Made by a program: the position numbers and the translations under genes
The notes under the pieces: generated by a model
Seen by the model: the letters and a program-made list of their open reading frames with translations, nothing else
Database searches by the model: none
Told to the model about the DNA's origin: nothing
In this document: positions 26,685 to 34,781 of the stretch, piece after piece
Position numbering within the stretch: position 1 is the first letter of the stretch
Layout of the letters: every line of letters begins with the position of its first letter
Source of the DNA: a bacterium
Lineage (GTDB): Bacteria > Cyanobacteriota > Vampirovibrionia > Gastranaerophilales > Gastranaerophilaceae
DNA: 64,000 bases
Direction: 5' to 3'
NCBI GenBank assembly: GCA_017467605.1
Contig: JAFUSQ010000019.1
Span: 1-64,000, forward strand

Positions 26685-27434
26685 ATGGAAATTACCAGTT
26701 TAAATAATGATTTAGTTAAAGAAACAGCAAAACTTGGACAAAAAAAATACCGTAATCAGAGCGGGAAATTTCTTCTTGAAGGGTTTAAAACAATAAAAGA
26801 AGCATATGATTTTGGAATAAAATTAGAACATATTTTTGTCGAAAAAAATCACTATGAAGAATACAATTTTGCCAAGGATTTAATTATTGAAACAAATGAA
26901 GCAGTTTTGAAAAAACTTTCTACAACCGAATCAGCCCCAAATGCAATTGCGGTAGGATTTCAAAAAAATTATGACAAAAATATATTAAAAAACCTCAAAA
27001 AAGTTGTACTTCTTGAAGATATCAAAGATTTGGGAAATCTTGGAACAATAATACGTTCTTCAGTTGCATTTGGAGCGGAAGCAATAGTATTATACGGTGA
27101 TAGCGTTGATATTTACAATCCAAAATGTGTCCGAGCATCTGTAGGAAATCTCTGGAAAATTCCAATTATTCAAATTCAAGATTTTAACGAATTAAAAGAA
27201 ATTTTTGAAAAATTTGAAAAAATAGCAACCTTACCAAGAAGCGAAAATTTACTAAAAACATTCAAGATAAAAACACCTTGCCTTGTGATGTTTGGAAGTG
27301 AAGCCAACGGTCTATCGGATAAGTTTGTAAAAATTTCCACAAATTCGGTCAAAATAGAAATGAACAGAACCGTTGAATCACTAAATTTGGCAACATCTGT
27401 TTCTGTAATTTTGTATGAGCTTTTTGTTAATTAA
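26685..27434 (+). CDS. TrmH/SpoU-family RNA 2'-O-methyltransferase
   Basis: 249 residues. Predicted to methylate ribose in 23S rRNA (RlmB-like) or tRNA. N-terminal substrate-binding domain (about 1-95; GKFLLEGFKTIKEA) and SPOUT knot domain with LLEDIKDLGNLGTIIRSSVAFGAEAI, PCLVMFGSEANGLSD and the C-terminal VESLNLATSVSVILYEL. Start ATG directly after the pepP stop. The exact target nucleotide cannot be told. Confidence 0.9.
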   Translation: MEITSLNNDLVKETAKLGQKKYRNQSGKFLLEGFKTIKEAYDFGIKLEHIFVEKNHYEEYNFAKDLIIETNEAVLKKLSTTESAPNAIAVGFQKNYDKNILKNLKKVVLLEDIKDLGNLGTIIRSSVAFGAEAIVLYGDSVDIYNPKCVRASVGNLWKIPIIQIQDFNELKEIFEKFEKIATLPRSENLLKTFKIKTPCLVMFGSEANGLSDKFVKISTNSVKIEMNRTVESLNLATSVSVILYELFVN

Positions 27435-27744
27435 AATAAACAGAAATCAATTTATAAACTATTTGCAAATCATTATCAGAAAAATTTTCCAACTGTTTTA
27501 TAATTTTGTCTGTCAAAATTTTACGGTTTTGTAAATGTTCGGTTCTAAATAACTCCGTATATTCAATTCCAAGAGAATCTGCGAATTTTTCAATTAAATC
27601 AGCTTTTGGAAAACTTCTTCCTGTTTCAATATGACTCATATGTTTAGGATCAATTCCTGCCATCTCTGCAAGCTGATATTGTGTTATTCCCTTTTTATTT
27701 CTAAGCTCTTTTAACCTTAACCCAAAATCTTTTTTAATATTCAT
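27427..27744 (-). CDS. XRE-family regulator (cassette 2)
   Basis: 105 residues. Helix-turn-helix at residues 20-42 (TQYQLAEMAGIDPKHMSHIETG); C-terminal helical segment DNDLQIVYKLISVY resembles that of the XRE proteins at 37249 and 8743. Start ATG at 27744 with a weak GAAGGTG site. Divergent from the prepilin-like gene at 27907 across 162 bp, the same arrangement as three other pairs here. The 3' end overlaps the trmH gene by 8 bp. Confidence 0.88.
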   Translation of the reverse strand: MNIKKDFGLRLKELRNKKGITQYQLAEMAGIDPKHMSHIETGRSFPKADLIEKFADSLGIEYTELFRTEHLQNRKILTDKIIKQLENFSDNDLQIVYKLISVYFN

Positions 27745-27833
27745 AATTCACCTTCACCTTAGAATATTAAGAGACTACAGAGTTATAAACCGTATTAAAG
27801 ACATCTAAATTGCCAATTAATATGTTTTTAATA

Positions 27834-27862
27834 TTGTAATTCTGTTTTAAATATGGTATAAT
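27834..27862 (+). promoter_or_regulatory. promoter of the cassette-2 prepilin gene
   Basis: TTGTAA (27834-27839), 17 nt, TATAAT (27857-27862). AATTAATATGTTTTTAATATTG just upstream is a partial inverted repeat that could be an operator; less clear than in the other cassettes. Confidence 0.7.
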
Positions 27863-27906
27863 TAATAAAAATATGTCATTAATAAGGAATTATGGAGGTA
27901 TAATTG

Positions 27907-28575
27907 ATGAATAAAAAAATAGCATTCACCCTTGCAGAAACTCTAATAACAATCGGTATAATCGGAGTTGTCGCAGCAATAACAATACCGAATTTGATAA
28001 AAAATTATCAAAAATCTCAAATTGAATTATCTCTAAAACGCAGTTATTCCATAATGACACAGGCTTTAAAAATGTCTATAGCAGAAAATGGAGATATTGA
28101 TGGCTGGAAATTACCACAAAATGATACTGCAGATGAATGTCACGATTTTGTTAAAACATATATTTTCCCTTATATGAAAGTAATCAATGATTGTGGTGTA
28201 GAGCAAGGTTGTTTTGGAAATCCCGAATACTTAATGAATGGTTCAATTGCAGAAAATATAAATGATACTAAAGGTAAAACAATTAAATTTACAACAATAG
28301 ACGGAATAAATATTGCTGTGTATACTTCCGGCACAAGTAATACTATACATATATATTTTGATGTAAATGGCAATAAAAAGCCAAATACAAGAGGGAAAGA
28401 CATATTTGAATTCATAATACCGGTATTTACAGAACAAAATAATACAGAACATATATTATTACCTAATGGGTATTACGATAATACAAATGACTGCAAAACA
28501 AATAATAGCGGTTTTGTATGCGCAAAACTAATTTTTAACAATAATTGGAAATTTCCTAAAGATTATCCTTGGTAG
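27907..28575 (+). CDS. prepilin-like exported protein (cassette 2)
   Basis: 222 residues. Shortest leader of the set: six residues (MNKKIA) before FTLAETLITIGIIGVVAA. GGAGG at 27894-27898 sets the ATG at 27907. Mature part has Cys residues (DECHDF, NDCGVEQGC), YFDVNGNKKPNTRGKDIFEF and the C-terminal FNNNWKFPKDYPW shared with the genes at 1 and 37718. Likely a type IV pilus or type II secretion (pseudo)pilin. The divergent XRE gene at 27427 is the likely regulator. Convergent with hydF, overlapping it by 13 bp. Confidence 0.88.
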   Translation: MNKKIAFTLAETLITIGIIGVVAAITIPNLIKNYQKSQIELSLKRSYSIMTQALKMSIAENGDIDGWKLPQNDTADECHDFVKTYIFPYMKVINDCGVEQGCFGNPEYLMNGSIAENINDTKGKTIKFTTIDGINIAVYTSGTSNTIHIYFDVNGNKKPNTRGKDIFEFIIPVFTEQNNTEHILLPNGYYDNTNDCKTNNSGFVCAKLIFNNNWKFPKDYPW

Positions 28576-29768
28576 AGTTGAAACATTTTAGTAGCTCTTT
28601 CTAAAATTCCAAGACAATAAGAAATTGTAATACCGTAATTTGTGATAGGGATTCCGATTTTGTTTGCCTTTATTATTCTTGATAAAATTTCGCGCCGATT
28701 AGTCATGCAGGCTCCGCAATGAACTATCAGTTTGTATTGCGAAATTTCCGGGAAATCATGACCTGAAAAATACTCAAATATAAGATTTTTACCTGTCTTT
28801 TTTCTCAATAAATTCGGGATTTTTACTTTTCCGATATCATCTTCTATCGCATGGTGTGTACAGCTTTCGAGAATTAAAACTTTATCTCCGTCTTGCAATG
28901 TATCAATCGCTTTTGCTCCGCTTATAAAAGCTTTCAAATCACCTTTCAATCTTGCAAAAAGTATTGAAAAAGAAGTTAAAGGAATATTTTCAGGAACAAT
29001 TTCCGCAACAGTTTTGAATGCCTGTGAATCTGTAATAACAAGACTTGGAGGAGTTTTTAAATTATCAAGAGCATTTTTTAACTCAGTATCTTTAACCGCC
29101 ATAACATTGCAATTGCTGTCCAATAAATCCCGCAAAACCTGTACTTGCGGCAAAATTATTCTCCCTTTAGGGGCTTCTTTATCAATAGGGATAACCAAAA
29201 TTACTGTGCTTTTTTCTTCTGCCAAATCCCCTGCTATCTTTGGAGGGTTCACATAATCATCAGGCAAAAGTTCCACGATTTTATTTTTAAATTTATAAAC
29301 CAAATCATCATCTTCTTTTGCAGAAGTTTGAATAATATCAGTTGAAATTTGTTCCAATTCTGTCATTTTATCGGCAGAAATATTTTTTTCGTCAGTTTTA
29401 TTTACAATTACAAGATAAGGAATATTCAGGTCGTTAAATTGAGCTATTAAACTTTTTTCATAATCATCAATTCCGTTATAATCACAAACGATAACTGCAA
29501 TATCTGTGCGATTAATTGTTTTCAAAGTCTTTTCTTTTCTATCTTTGCCCAATATTGAAAAGTCATTTATACCTGCTGTATCAAGAAATCGGACAGAACC
29601 GATAGGTAATAATTCCATAGATTTTTCAACAATATCAGTAGTTGTTCCGGCAATATCTGAAACTATAGAAACTTCTTGACCGGTAATTTTATTTATCAAT
29701 GAAGATTTGCCGGAATTTGTTTTGCCAAAAAATCCGATATGTAATTGTTGTGATTTCAATGCTTTCAT
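28563..29768 (-). CDS. hydF: [FeFe]-hydrogenase maturation GTPase HydF
   Basis: 401 residues. Scaffold on which the 2Fe subcluster of [FeFe] hydrogenase is built with HydE and HydG. Seen: GTPase domain with GKTNSGKSSLINKI (about 16-29), DTAG, NKTD; dimerisation domain; C-terminal cluster domain with SCTHHAIEDDIG and VHCGACMTNRREI, which supply the [4Fe-4S] ligands. Start ATG behind AGGAG. hydE, hydG and the hydrogenase are not in this window. Implies fermentative H2 metabolism. Confidence 0.95.
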   Translation of the reverse strand: MKALKSQQLHIGFFGKTNSGKSSLINKITGQEVSIVSDIAGTTTDIVEKSMELLPIGSVRFLDTAGINDFSILGKDRKEKTLKTINRTDIAVIVCDYNGIDDYEKSLIAQFNDLNIPYLVIVNKTDEKNISADKMTELEQISTDIIQTSAKEDDDLVYKFKNKIVELLPDDYVNPPKIAGDLAEEKSTVILVIPIDKEAPKGRIILPQVQVLRDLLDSNCNVMAVKDTELKNALDNLKTPPSLVITDSQAFKTVAEIVPENIPLTSFSILFARLKGDLKAFISGAKAIDTLQDGDKVLILESCTHHAIEDDIGKVKIPNLLRKKTGKNLIFEYFSGHDFPEISQYKLIVHCGACMTNRREILSRIIKANKIGIPITNYGITISYCLGILERATKMFQLYQG

Positions 29769-29803
29769 ATACCACTCCTAAATTTACCCGCTTGAACAAT
29801 AGG

Positions 29804-29877
29804 AGATTCCACGGTGCAAAATATTTCTTGTCAAACAGAAAAACAAAGTCCGTGGAATCTAAGAAATATTTTGCACC
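29804..29877. repeat. interleaved inverted repeats upstream of hydF
   Basis: Arm A AGATTCCACGG (29804-29814) matches CCGTGGAATCT (29850-29860); arm B GGTGCAAAATATTTCTT (29813-29829) matches AAGAAATATTTTGCACC (29861-29877). Order A B A' B', so the two stems exclude each other or form a pseudoknot. The CAATAGGAGATTC-ACGGTGCAAA edge recurs at 53402. Confidence 0.8.
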
Positions 29878-29928
29878 TCTGAATGACATAAATTTGTTAG
29901 TTTTTACAATGAAAAGCTAACACCCGTT

Positions 29929-29959
29929 AAAAAAGCCCGACTCTGAGGCCGGGCTTTTT
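29929..29959. terminator. terminator after rpsO
   Basis: AAAAAGCCCG (29930-29939) pairs with CGGGCTTTTT (29950-29959); T tract on the minus strand for rpsO. Confidence 0.85.
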
Positions 29960-29970
29960 ATGTTTGAGGA

Positions 29971-30240
29971 TTAACCTCTGATACCTAATTTCTTAATCAA
30001 TTCTCTGTATTCGTCAAGATTTCTTGATTTGATGTAAGCTAATAATCTTTTTCTTTTACCTACCATCATCAAAAGACCTCTTTTTGTAGCGAAATCCTTT
30101 TTGTTTGATTTCAAATGTTCGGTTAATTCGCTGATTTTCTGAGTCATCATAGCTACTTGAACTGCTGATGAACCTGTGTCTTTTTCATCTTTGCCGAATT
30201 TTTTAACAATTTCTTGTTTGTTTTTTAAATTAATTGACAT
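29971..30240 (-). CDS. rpsO: 30S ribosomal protein S15
   Basis: 89 residues, normal length. FGKDEKDTGSSAVQVAMMTQKISELTEHLKSNKKDFATKRGLLMMVGKRKRLLAYIK is the conserved rRNA-binding core. Start ATG at 30240 behind AAAGGAAAA. pnp is often adjacent but is not here. Confidence 0.98.
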   Translation of the reverse strand: MSINLKNKQEIVKKFGKDEKDTGSSAVQVAMMTQKISELTEHLKSNKKDFATKRGLLMMVGKRKRLLAYIKSRNLDEYRELIKKLGIRG

Positions 30241-30426
30241 ATTAGTTTTCCTTTTCTTGTTGAGTGATTATTGGCGTAAGCACTCTACAGTCGGATTGTA
30301 ATACGCTAAAATTTTAAAATCAATAGGGGGTAAAGATATATAGCACTTAGTAACTTTCCATTCAGCAATTCCTTCCGCTTCCAAACTCCTGACAAAAAGT
30401 CGGCATTACTATTTAGACAATAAAAA

Positions 30427-30446
30427 CCCTTGCATAAATGCAAGGG
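30427..30446 (-). terminator. terminator of the unknown gene at 30527
   Basis: CCCTTGCA / TGCAAGGG stem with flanking A and T runs; T tract on the minus strand. Confidence 0.8.
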
Positions 30447-30526
30447 AAAAATTTCTACACTACTTTTCTAACCTACTTTAATAATTCTCACTTTTACTTA
30501 TTTTGAGGAATCGTAAATCTTGAATA

Positions 30527-31690
30527 TTAAGATTTTACAACTTTAGGTTCGGCATTTTTAGCATAACCGGGACCCATTTTATTTGCAATTTTCTTAATTA
30601 TATTGTCATAGTGTTTATAGATAGCGTTATCTATCCATAACCAGCTTCCTAATTCTTTGTTGATAGCTGCAAAATCTGCTGCGCATTCATCATAAATACC
30701 TAATTCTTCAGCTTTTTCACGTAATGCTAATGCAACTTGTCTGCAACCATTAACTTTTTGATCACTGACTGTTCCGTAACCAAACAGGTGGCATACCCCT
30801 AAGCTTAAAGCATTTCCCCAGAAACCTTCATTTGCATCAGAAATGAATGCTTTCATAAAGGATTCACCTTTTTCAGCTGAGTGATATTTATTCCAAGCCG
30901 TCATATAATCCATTACATTATCAGAATCTATATTTCCGATAACATTTTCCATCTCGGGATCATCTGTACCAACACAGTATGTTGCGTAATAGAAGCGTTC
31001 AATATCACGTTTTATTGTACTGCTATATGTTACATCTTTTTTACCCTGAGTTTCCTTAGTTTTCTTGGTTTCATCAGTTTCATCGTCGTCTGTTTCGTCT
31101 TTATTTACTTTATCTTTATTGTCTGTTTTGTCTTTGTTATCAACTTTTTCGTCTTTTTTCTCACCGTCAATTCTGCTATTGATATCTGCAACGGCATCTG
31201 CAACTTCGCCTGCTTGTTTTGAAGCTTCTTCACGAGTCAGAACATAAGAATTATCTATGACATTTTGAAGTTTTTCTTCCTGAGCCTTTAATTCTTCTAA
31301 TAAAGCCTCCAAACGAGCTTTTTCTTCGTCTGTAATATCTTTATTATTTAATTTGGCTTGAATTTTTGCCTTTGTTGATGCAATTGAAGCTTTAGCACCA
31401 TTTATTCTCTGGCTTGCAATTTGATCTGCGGTCGGTGCTAAGATTTGCTGATTCCAAGCATTTATTGCTTCCGGAGAAAATTGAGGCAATCCATAACCCC
31501 AAGGATTTATATTGTAATTATTTAACCTTGCTTGTGCATTTTGGTTTAATGAAAATCCAAAATCCGTTTGAGGCAAGCATTCTTCCGGTATAGTATAACA
31601 AACTGTATCACCTGCAATATTCATAAACCCTCCAGGTAATGCATTTGATACTACAAATGGAATGTTTGGAAATGAATTGTAAGTAAACAT
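30527..31690 (-). CDS. unknown protein with central coiled coil and acidic linker
   Basis: 387 residues, not recognised. No signal peptide. Residues about 85-150 form a coiled coil (KARLEALLEELKAQEEKLQNVID); about 165-220 is a highly charged Lys/Asp/Glu low-complexity linker (KDKTDNKDKVNKDETDDDETDET); the C-terminal 165 residues look folded, with Trp and Cys (GVCHLFGYGTV, ELGSWLWID). Start ATG behind GGGGAAAA. Divergent from the zinc-ribbon XRE gene at 31880; promoter motif shared with 7876, 17068 and 33116. Confidence 0.65.
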   Translation of the reverse strand: MFTYNSFPNIPFVVSNALPGGFMNIAGDTVCYTIPEECLPQTDFGFSLNQNAQARLNNYNINPWGYGLPQFSPEAINAWNQQILAPTADQIASQRINGAKASIASTKAKIQAKLNNKDITDEEKARLEALLEELKAQEEKLQNVIDNSYVLTREEASKQAGEVADAVADINSRIDGEKKDEKVDNKDKTDNKDKVNKDETDDDETDETKKTKETQGKKDVTYSSTIKRDIERFYYATYCVGTDDPEMENVIGNIDSDNVMDYMTAWNKYHSAEKGESFMKAFISDANEGFWGNALSLGVCHLFGYGTVSDQKVNGCRQVALALREKAEELGIYDECAADFAAINKELGSWLWIDNAIYKHYDNIIKKIANKMGPGYAKNAEPKVVKS

Positions 31691-31730
31691 AATTTTCCCC
31701 GTTTTCTTTTCTTTAAGTTCCCCGTACTTT

Positions 31731-31759
31731 TATAAACAATTTCTGTTTTGAAAAATTGC
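31731..31759 (-). promoter_or_regulatory. shared GCAATT-17-TTTATA promoter-like motif
   Basis: Minus strand: GCAATT (31759-31754), 17 nt, TTTATA (31736-31731), about 40 nt before the ATG at 31690. Confidence 0.5.
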
Positions 31760-31879
31760 ATGGAAGGAGGTAAACGTAAAAGTAAAAATATACCCAAAAG
31801 CCTTAATTGATAAGTACTTTTACCTTGTTTACAATTCTTAATAATTAGCAGACTGCACTATTTATGCTATTATAAAATC

Positions 31880-32284
31880 ATGAAAACTCTGGCAAGATTT
31901 ATACAAAACAAACGAGAAGAATTAGGACTTACACAAAAAGGGTTAGCAATAAGTGCTAATATTCCTCTTGATATTATAGAGGAAGTAGAGGACGGCAAAG
32001 CTTTATTTTTATCTGTCACAGTAAGACAAGCTATTGCTAAAGTATTAAAATGTGAACCTGCTGATATTAAACAACTTGAAAAAGATACTGTATCAGACAT
32101 TGTATCACCTGAAATTATCGAAAGTTTAAAGGAATTGATTTTGAACGGTGCAGGCGGCCTTAAATGCCCAAAATGCGGAGCATTACTCGATACTAGGATT
32201 GCTAAAATGTACGATTTGGAAGATAATTTAATTCTCCACCCTAAAGCACATTGTACAAAATGTCCGTTCCAAATCCACTCATAG
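31880..32284 (+). CDS. XRE-family regulator fused to a zinc ribbon
   Basis: 134 residues. N-terminal helix-turn-helix at about 16-40 (TQKGLAISANIPLDIIEEVEDG), a linker helix (PEIIESLKELILNG), then CPKCGALLD..CTKCPFQ, four cysteines typical of a zinc ribbon. The ribbon might sense metal or bind a partner. TATTAT (31868-31873) ends 7 nt before the ATG and no ribosome site is seen: probably leaderless. Divergent from the unknown gene at 30527. A run of nine G starts within the stop codon (32284-32292), followed by TAAATATA. Confidence 0.8.
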   Translation: MKTLARFIQNKREELGLTQKGLAISANIPLDIIEEVEDGKALFLSVTVRQAIAKVLKCEPADIKQLEKDTVSDIVSPEIIESLKELILNGAGGLKCPKCGALLDTRIAKMYDLEDNLILHPKAHCTKCPFQIHS

Positions 32285-32349
32285 GGGGGGGGTAAATATA
32301 GTTATCAATTACCTAAGGATTACCTAGATTAATGCTAAAGGGGGTAAAT

Positions 32350-33102
32350 ATGAAAATTGGGATTATTGGATTAGGTTTAATAGGCGGATCGATTTTTAAA
32401 GATTTAATAAAACTCGGATATGACGTTAAAGCAGTTTCTCAATCCCAAAACGGAATAAATATATATAAAAATTACTCGGATTTGAGTGATTGTGAGTTAG
32501 TTTTTGTATGTACACCAATGAATAAAACTCTAAAAGTCCTTGACGAATTAGAAAATTATTTACACCCTGCAACAATAGTAACTGATGTTTGCTCGTTAAA
32601 AAGTTTTGTATGTAAAAAACAACGTCCATATAAATTTATTCCATCACACCCAATGGCCGGAACTGAACATAAAGGATTTGAAAACTCGTTTGAAGGTTTG
32701 TTTAAAGGGGCAAAATGGGTAATTACACCCGTATTTGGAGAAAGCAAACAACTTGAATCAATTATAAAAGAACTCGGCGCAGAACCGATTTTCACAACTC
32801 CAGAAAAACATGACCAAGCCGTTGCATTAATTTCACATATGCCAATGGTAATATCTCAAGCAATTTTTAAGACCGCTCAAGAAAATGAATTTGCCTTAAA
32901 AATTGCATCATCAGGATTCCGAGATATGACTCGTCTTGCAATGTCTAATACCGAAATGGCAAACGATATGGTTCAAATGAATTCTGATAATATTCAAACA
33001 GCAATTTTAAAATTATATAAATCAATCGGCGATTTAACTAACTCAGATTACCTTTCCCAGATAAATGAAATTAAATTAAACCGCCAATCAATGTTTTTGT
33101 AA
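32350..33102 (+). CDS. tyrA: prephenate/arogenate dehydrogenase
   Basis: 250 residues. NAD(P)-dependent step of tyrosine synthesis. N-terminal Rossmann motif KIGIIGLGLIGGSIFKDL at residues 2-19; FVCTPMNKTLKVLDEL; IPSHPMAGTEHKGFENS with the conserved substrate-binding His; MPMVISQAIF; SGFRDMTRLAMSN. No chorismate mutase or ACT domain. Start ATG at 32350 behind GGGGG, itself part of the recurring GGGGGTAAATAT motif; a start at 32332 is less likely. Confidence 0.92.
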   Translation: MKIGIIGLGLIGGSIFKDLIKLGYDVKAVSQSQNGINIYKNYSDLSDCELVFVCTPMNKTLKVLDELENYLHPATIVTDVCSLKSFVCKKQRPYKFIPSHPMAGTEHKGFENSFEGLFKGAKWVITPVFGESKQLESIIKELGAEPIFTTPEKHDQAVALISHMPMVISQAIFKTAQENEFALKIASSGFRDMTRLAMSNTEMANDMVQMNSDNIQTAILKLYKSIGDLTNSDYLSQINEIKLNRQSMFL

Positions 33103-33115
33103 TTATTTAATAGAT

Positions 33116-33526
33116 TTATACAGTTGGTGCCGGAGCAGATTTGAAGAAACCTTTAACCCAATCTGCGGCTTTTGTATAATTTGTTTTTACAAAATCCACT
33201 GCATTTTTAACATATGGTTTTACTTTTTGACCTAATTTTGTATTTTTAATATAATCTGTCGCTTTTGTTATATAAGGTTTTGCAAAATCTGCCAAACCTT
33301 TAGCACCTGCTTTAATTTTACCTCTGAAAATGAATGCAGTAATTGCTGCAGCAGTCAAACCTGCAAGAGTAACGACCACTTTTGTTTTTCTTTCTTGAGC
33401 CTTACGTTGAGCTTCCGGATCAAAAATACCCGGTTTAAAATCTTTCGGTATACCATTTGAACCAAAACTTTGAGCTGAGTATGGATTGTATCCATATGTT
33501 ACATAACCTACTGAATCTACTGACAT
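33116..33526 (-). CDS. small unknown membrane protein
   Basis: 136 residues, not recognised. A Tyr/Ser-rich N-terminus (DSVGYVTYGYNPYSAQSFGSNG), one hydrophobic segment (VVVTLAGLTAAAITAFIF, about 51-68), then three related basic amphipathic stretches (DFAKPYITKATDYIKNTK, AVDFVKTNYTKAADWVK). Start ATG behind GAAAGGAT. Convergent with tyrA (13-bp gap). Promoter motif shared with 7876, 17068 and 30527. Confidence 0.65.
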   Translation of the reverse strand: MSVDSVGYVTYGYNPYSAQSFGSNGIPKDFKPGIFDPEAQRKAQERKTKVVVTLAGLTAAAITAFIFRGKIKAGAKGLADFAKPYITKATDYIKNTKLGQKVKPYVKNAVDFVKTNYTKAADWVKGFFKSAPAPTV

Positions 33527-33562
33527 AATAAAATCCTTTCTAACCTTTACAACCTACATCTG

Positions 33563-33591
33563 TATAAAGTATTTTTTTCGAAAAGAATTGC
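33563..33591 (-). promoter_or_regulatory. shared GCAATT-17-TTTATA promoter-like motif
   Basis: Minus strand: GCAATT (33591-33586), 17 nt, TTTATA (33568-33563), about 37 nt before the ATG at 33526. Confidence 0.5.
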
Positions 33592-33612
33592 TGGCAGTAA
33601 ATATAAAACGAA

Positions 33613-33647
33613 TAAAAAAACGCCTGAAAGTGAACAATATCAAGCAT
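33613..33647 (-). terminator. terminator after aroF
   Basis: ATGCTTGA pairs with TCAGGCGT (minus strand, with G-U pairs), followed by seven T. Confidence 0.65.
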
Positions 33648-33675
33648 TTTTATTTATTAATATTTCTTAACAATT

Positions 33676-34725
33676 CTATTCCACAAAAGAAATTGTACTG
33701 CTTTTTTCTAAATGAAGCGTATCAATTAACGCATTTAATTTAGTAAATACTTCCTTAAATTGTGAAATAGACAAACTTTGTTTACCATCACTCAAAGCTT
33801 TTGCAGGATTGTGGTGAACTTCAACCATTACCCCGTCTGCCCCCGCAACAAGTCCGGCCTTTGCCATAGGCTCTATTAAATATCTTTGTCCGGTACCATG
33901 ACTTGGATCAACAATTACAGGCAGATGAGAGTATTTTTTTATTACAGGAATTGCAGATATATCAAGCACATTTCTTGTAAATGAGCTGTCAAAACCTTTT
34001 ATTCCTCTTTCGCAAAGAATAACTTTTTCATTTCCGTTATACATAATATGTTCAGCCGCAAGCAAAAATTCTCTTATTGTACTTGCAGGCCCGCGTTTTA
34101 ATATAACAGGTTTGTCACAATGTCCTACTGCTTTTAAAAGTTTGAAATTCTGCATATTTCTTGCACCGATTTGAATTACATCAGCATATTTATAAACCAA
34201 ATCCAAATCCGTTGAATCCATCAATTCTGTAACAACAAGCAGCCCTGTATCTTCCTTAGCTCTTGCAAGCAATTGCAATCCTTTTTCACCTAAACCATCA
34301 AAATCATAAGGTGAAGTTCTCGGTTTGAAAGCTCCTCCTCTTAAGAATTGACAACCTAATTCTTTAGCCGCAAGTGCAACTTGTAAAAGGCCTTCATAAT
34401 CTTCTTCAACTGAACAAGGTCCGACCATAGCAACAGGACGATTTGCTCCGCCGATTTTCACACCGTTTTCAAATTCAATTACAGTATCTTCTGATTTTCT
34501 GTCGCGTGATGCCAATCTAAAAGGCTCACGAATAAATTTAATCTGTTTTACACCGTCTAATGCTTCAATTCTGCCCGGAGATAATGTAGTTTTATCACCC
34601 AAAGCATCAATAACCGTATGAACATCACCTTCATGAACAATTACCTGAAATCCATGTTCTTTTAACAACTCCGTAACAGCTTGAACATTAACGGCAGTCG
34701 CATCACGCTCCATTATTATAATCAT
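33676..34725 (-). CDS. aroF: 3-deoxy-7-phosphoheptulonate (DAHP) synthase, type I-beta with regulatory domain
   Basis: 349 residues. First step of aromatic synthesis: phosphoenolpyruvate plus erythrose 4-phosphate. N-terminal ferredoxin-like domain (about 1-70, MIIIMERDATAVNVQAVTELL) is the allosteric unit found in such enzymes. Catalytic barrel: VAMVGPCSVEEDYEG, FLRGGAFKPRTSPYDFDGLG, QIGARNMQNF, PVILKRGPASTIREFLLAAE, CERGIKGFD, PVIVDPSHGTG. Same fold family as KDO8P synthase, but the N-terminal domain and motifs fit DAHP synthase. 56 bp after gph, probably co-transcribed. Start ATG behind GAGGA. Confidence 0.94.
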   Translation of the reverse strand: MIIIMERDATAVNVQAVTELLKEHGFQVIVHEGDVHTVIDALGDKTTLSPGRIEALDGVKQIKFIREPFRLASRDRKSEDTVIEFENGVKIGGANRPVAMVGPCSVEEDYEGLLQVALAAKELGCQFLRGGAFKPRTSPYDFDGLGEKGLQLLARAKEDTGLLVVTELMDSTDLDLVYKYADVIQIGARNMQNFKLLKAVGHCDKPVILKRGPASTIREFLLAAEHIMYNGNEKVILCERGIKGFDSSFTRNVLDISAIPVIKKYSHLPVIVDPSHGTGQRYLIEPMAKAGLVAGADGVMVEVHHNPAKALSDGKQSLSISQFKEVFTKLNALIDTLHLEKSSTISFVE

Positions 34726-34781
34726 ATTTTAATCCTCATTAGCTATACCTGAAATAATTATAAAAAAGAATTATCTAATAA

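Noticed and set aside
27427-28575. XRE/prepilin pair as a toxin-antitoxin system
   Set aside because: The partner has a pilin signal and filament-type domain, not a toxin fold, and the genes are divergent rather than in one operon.
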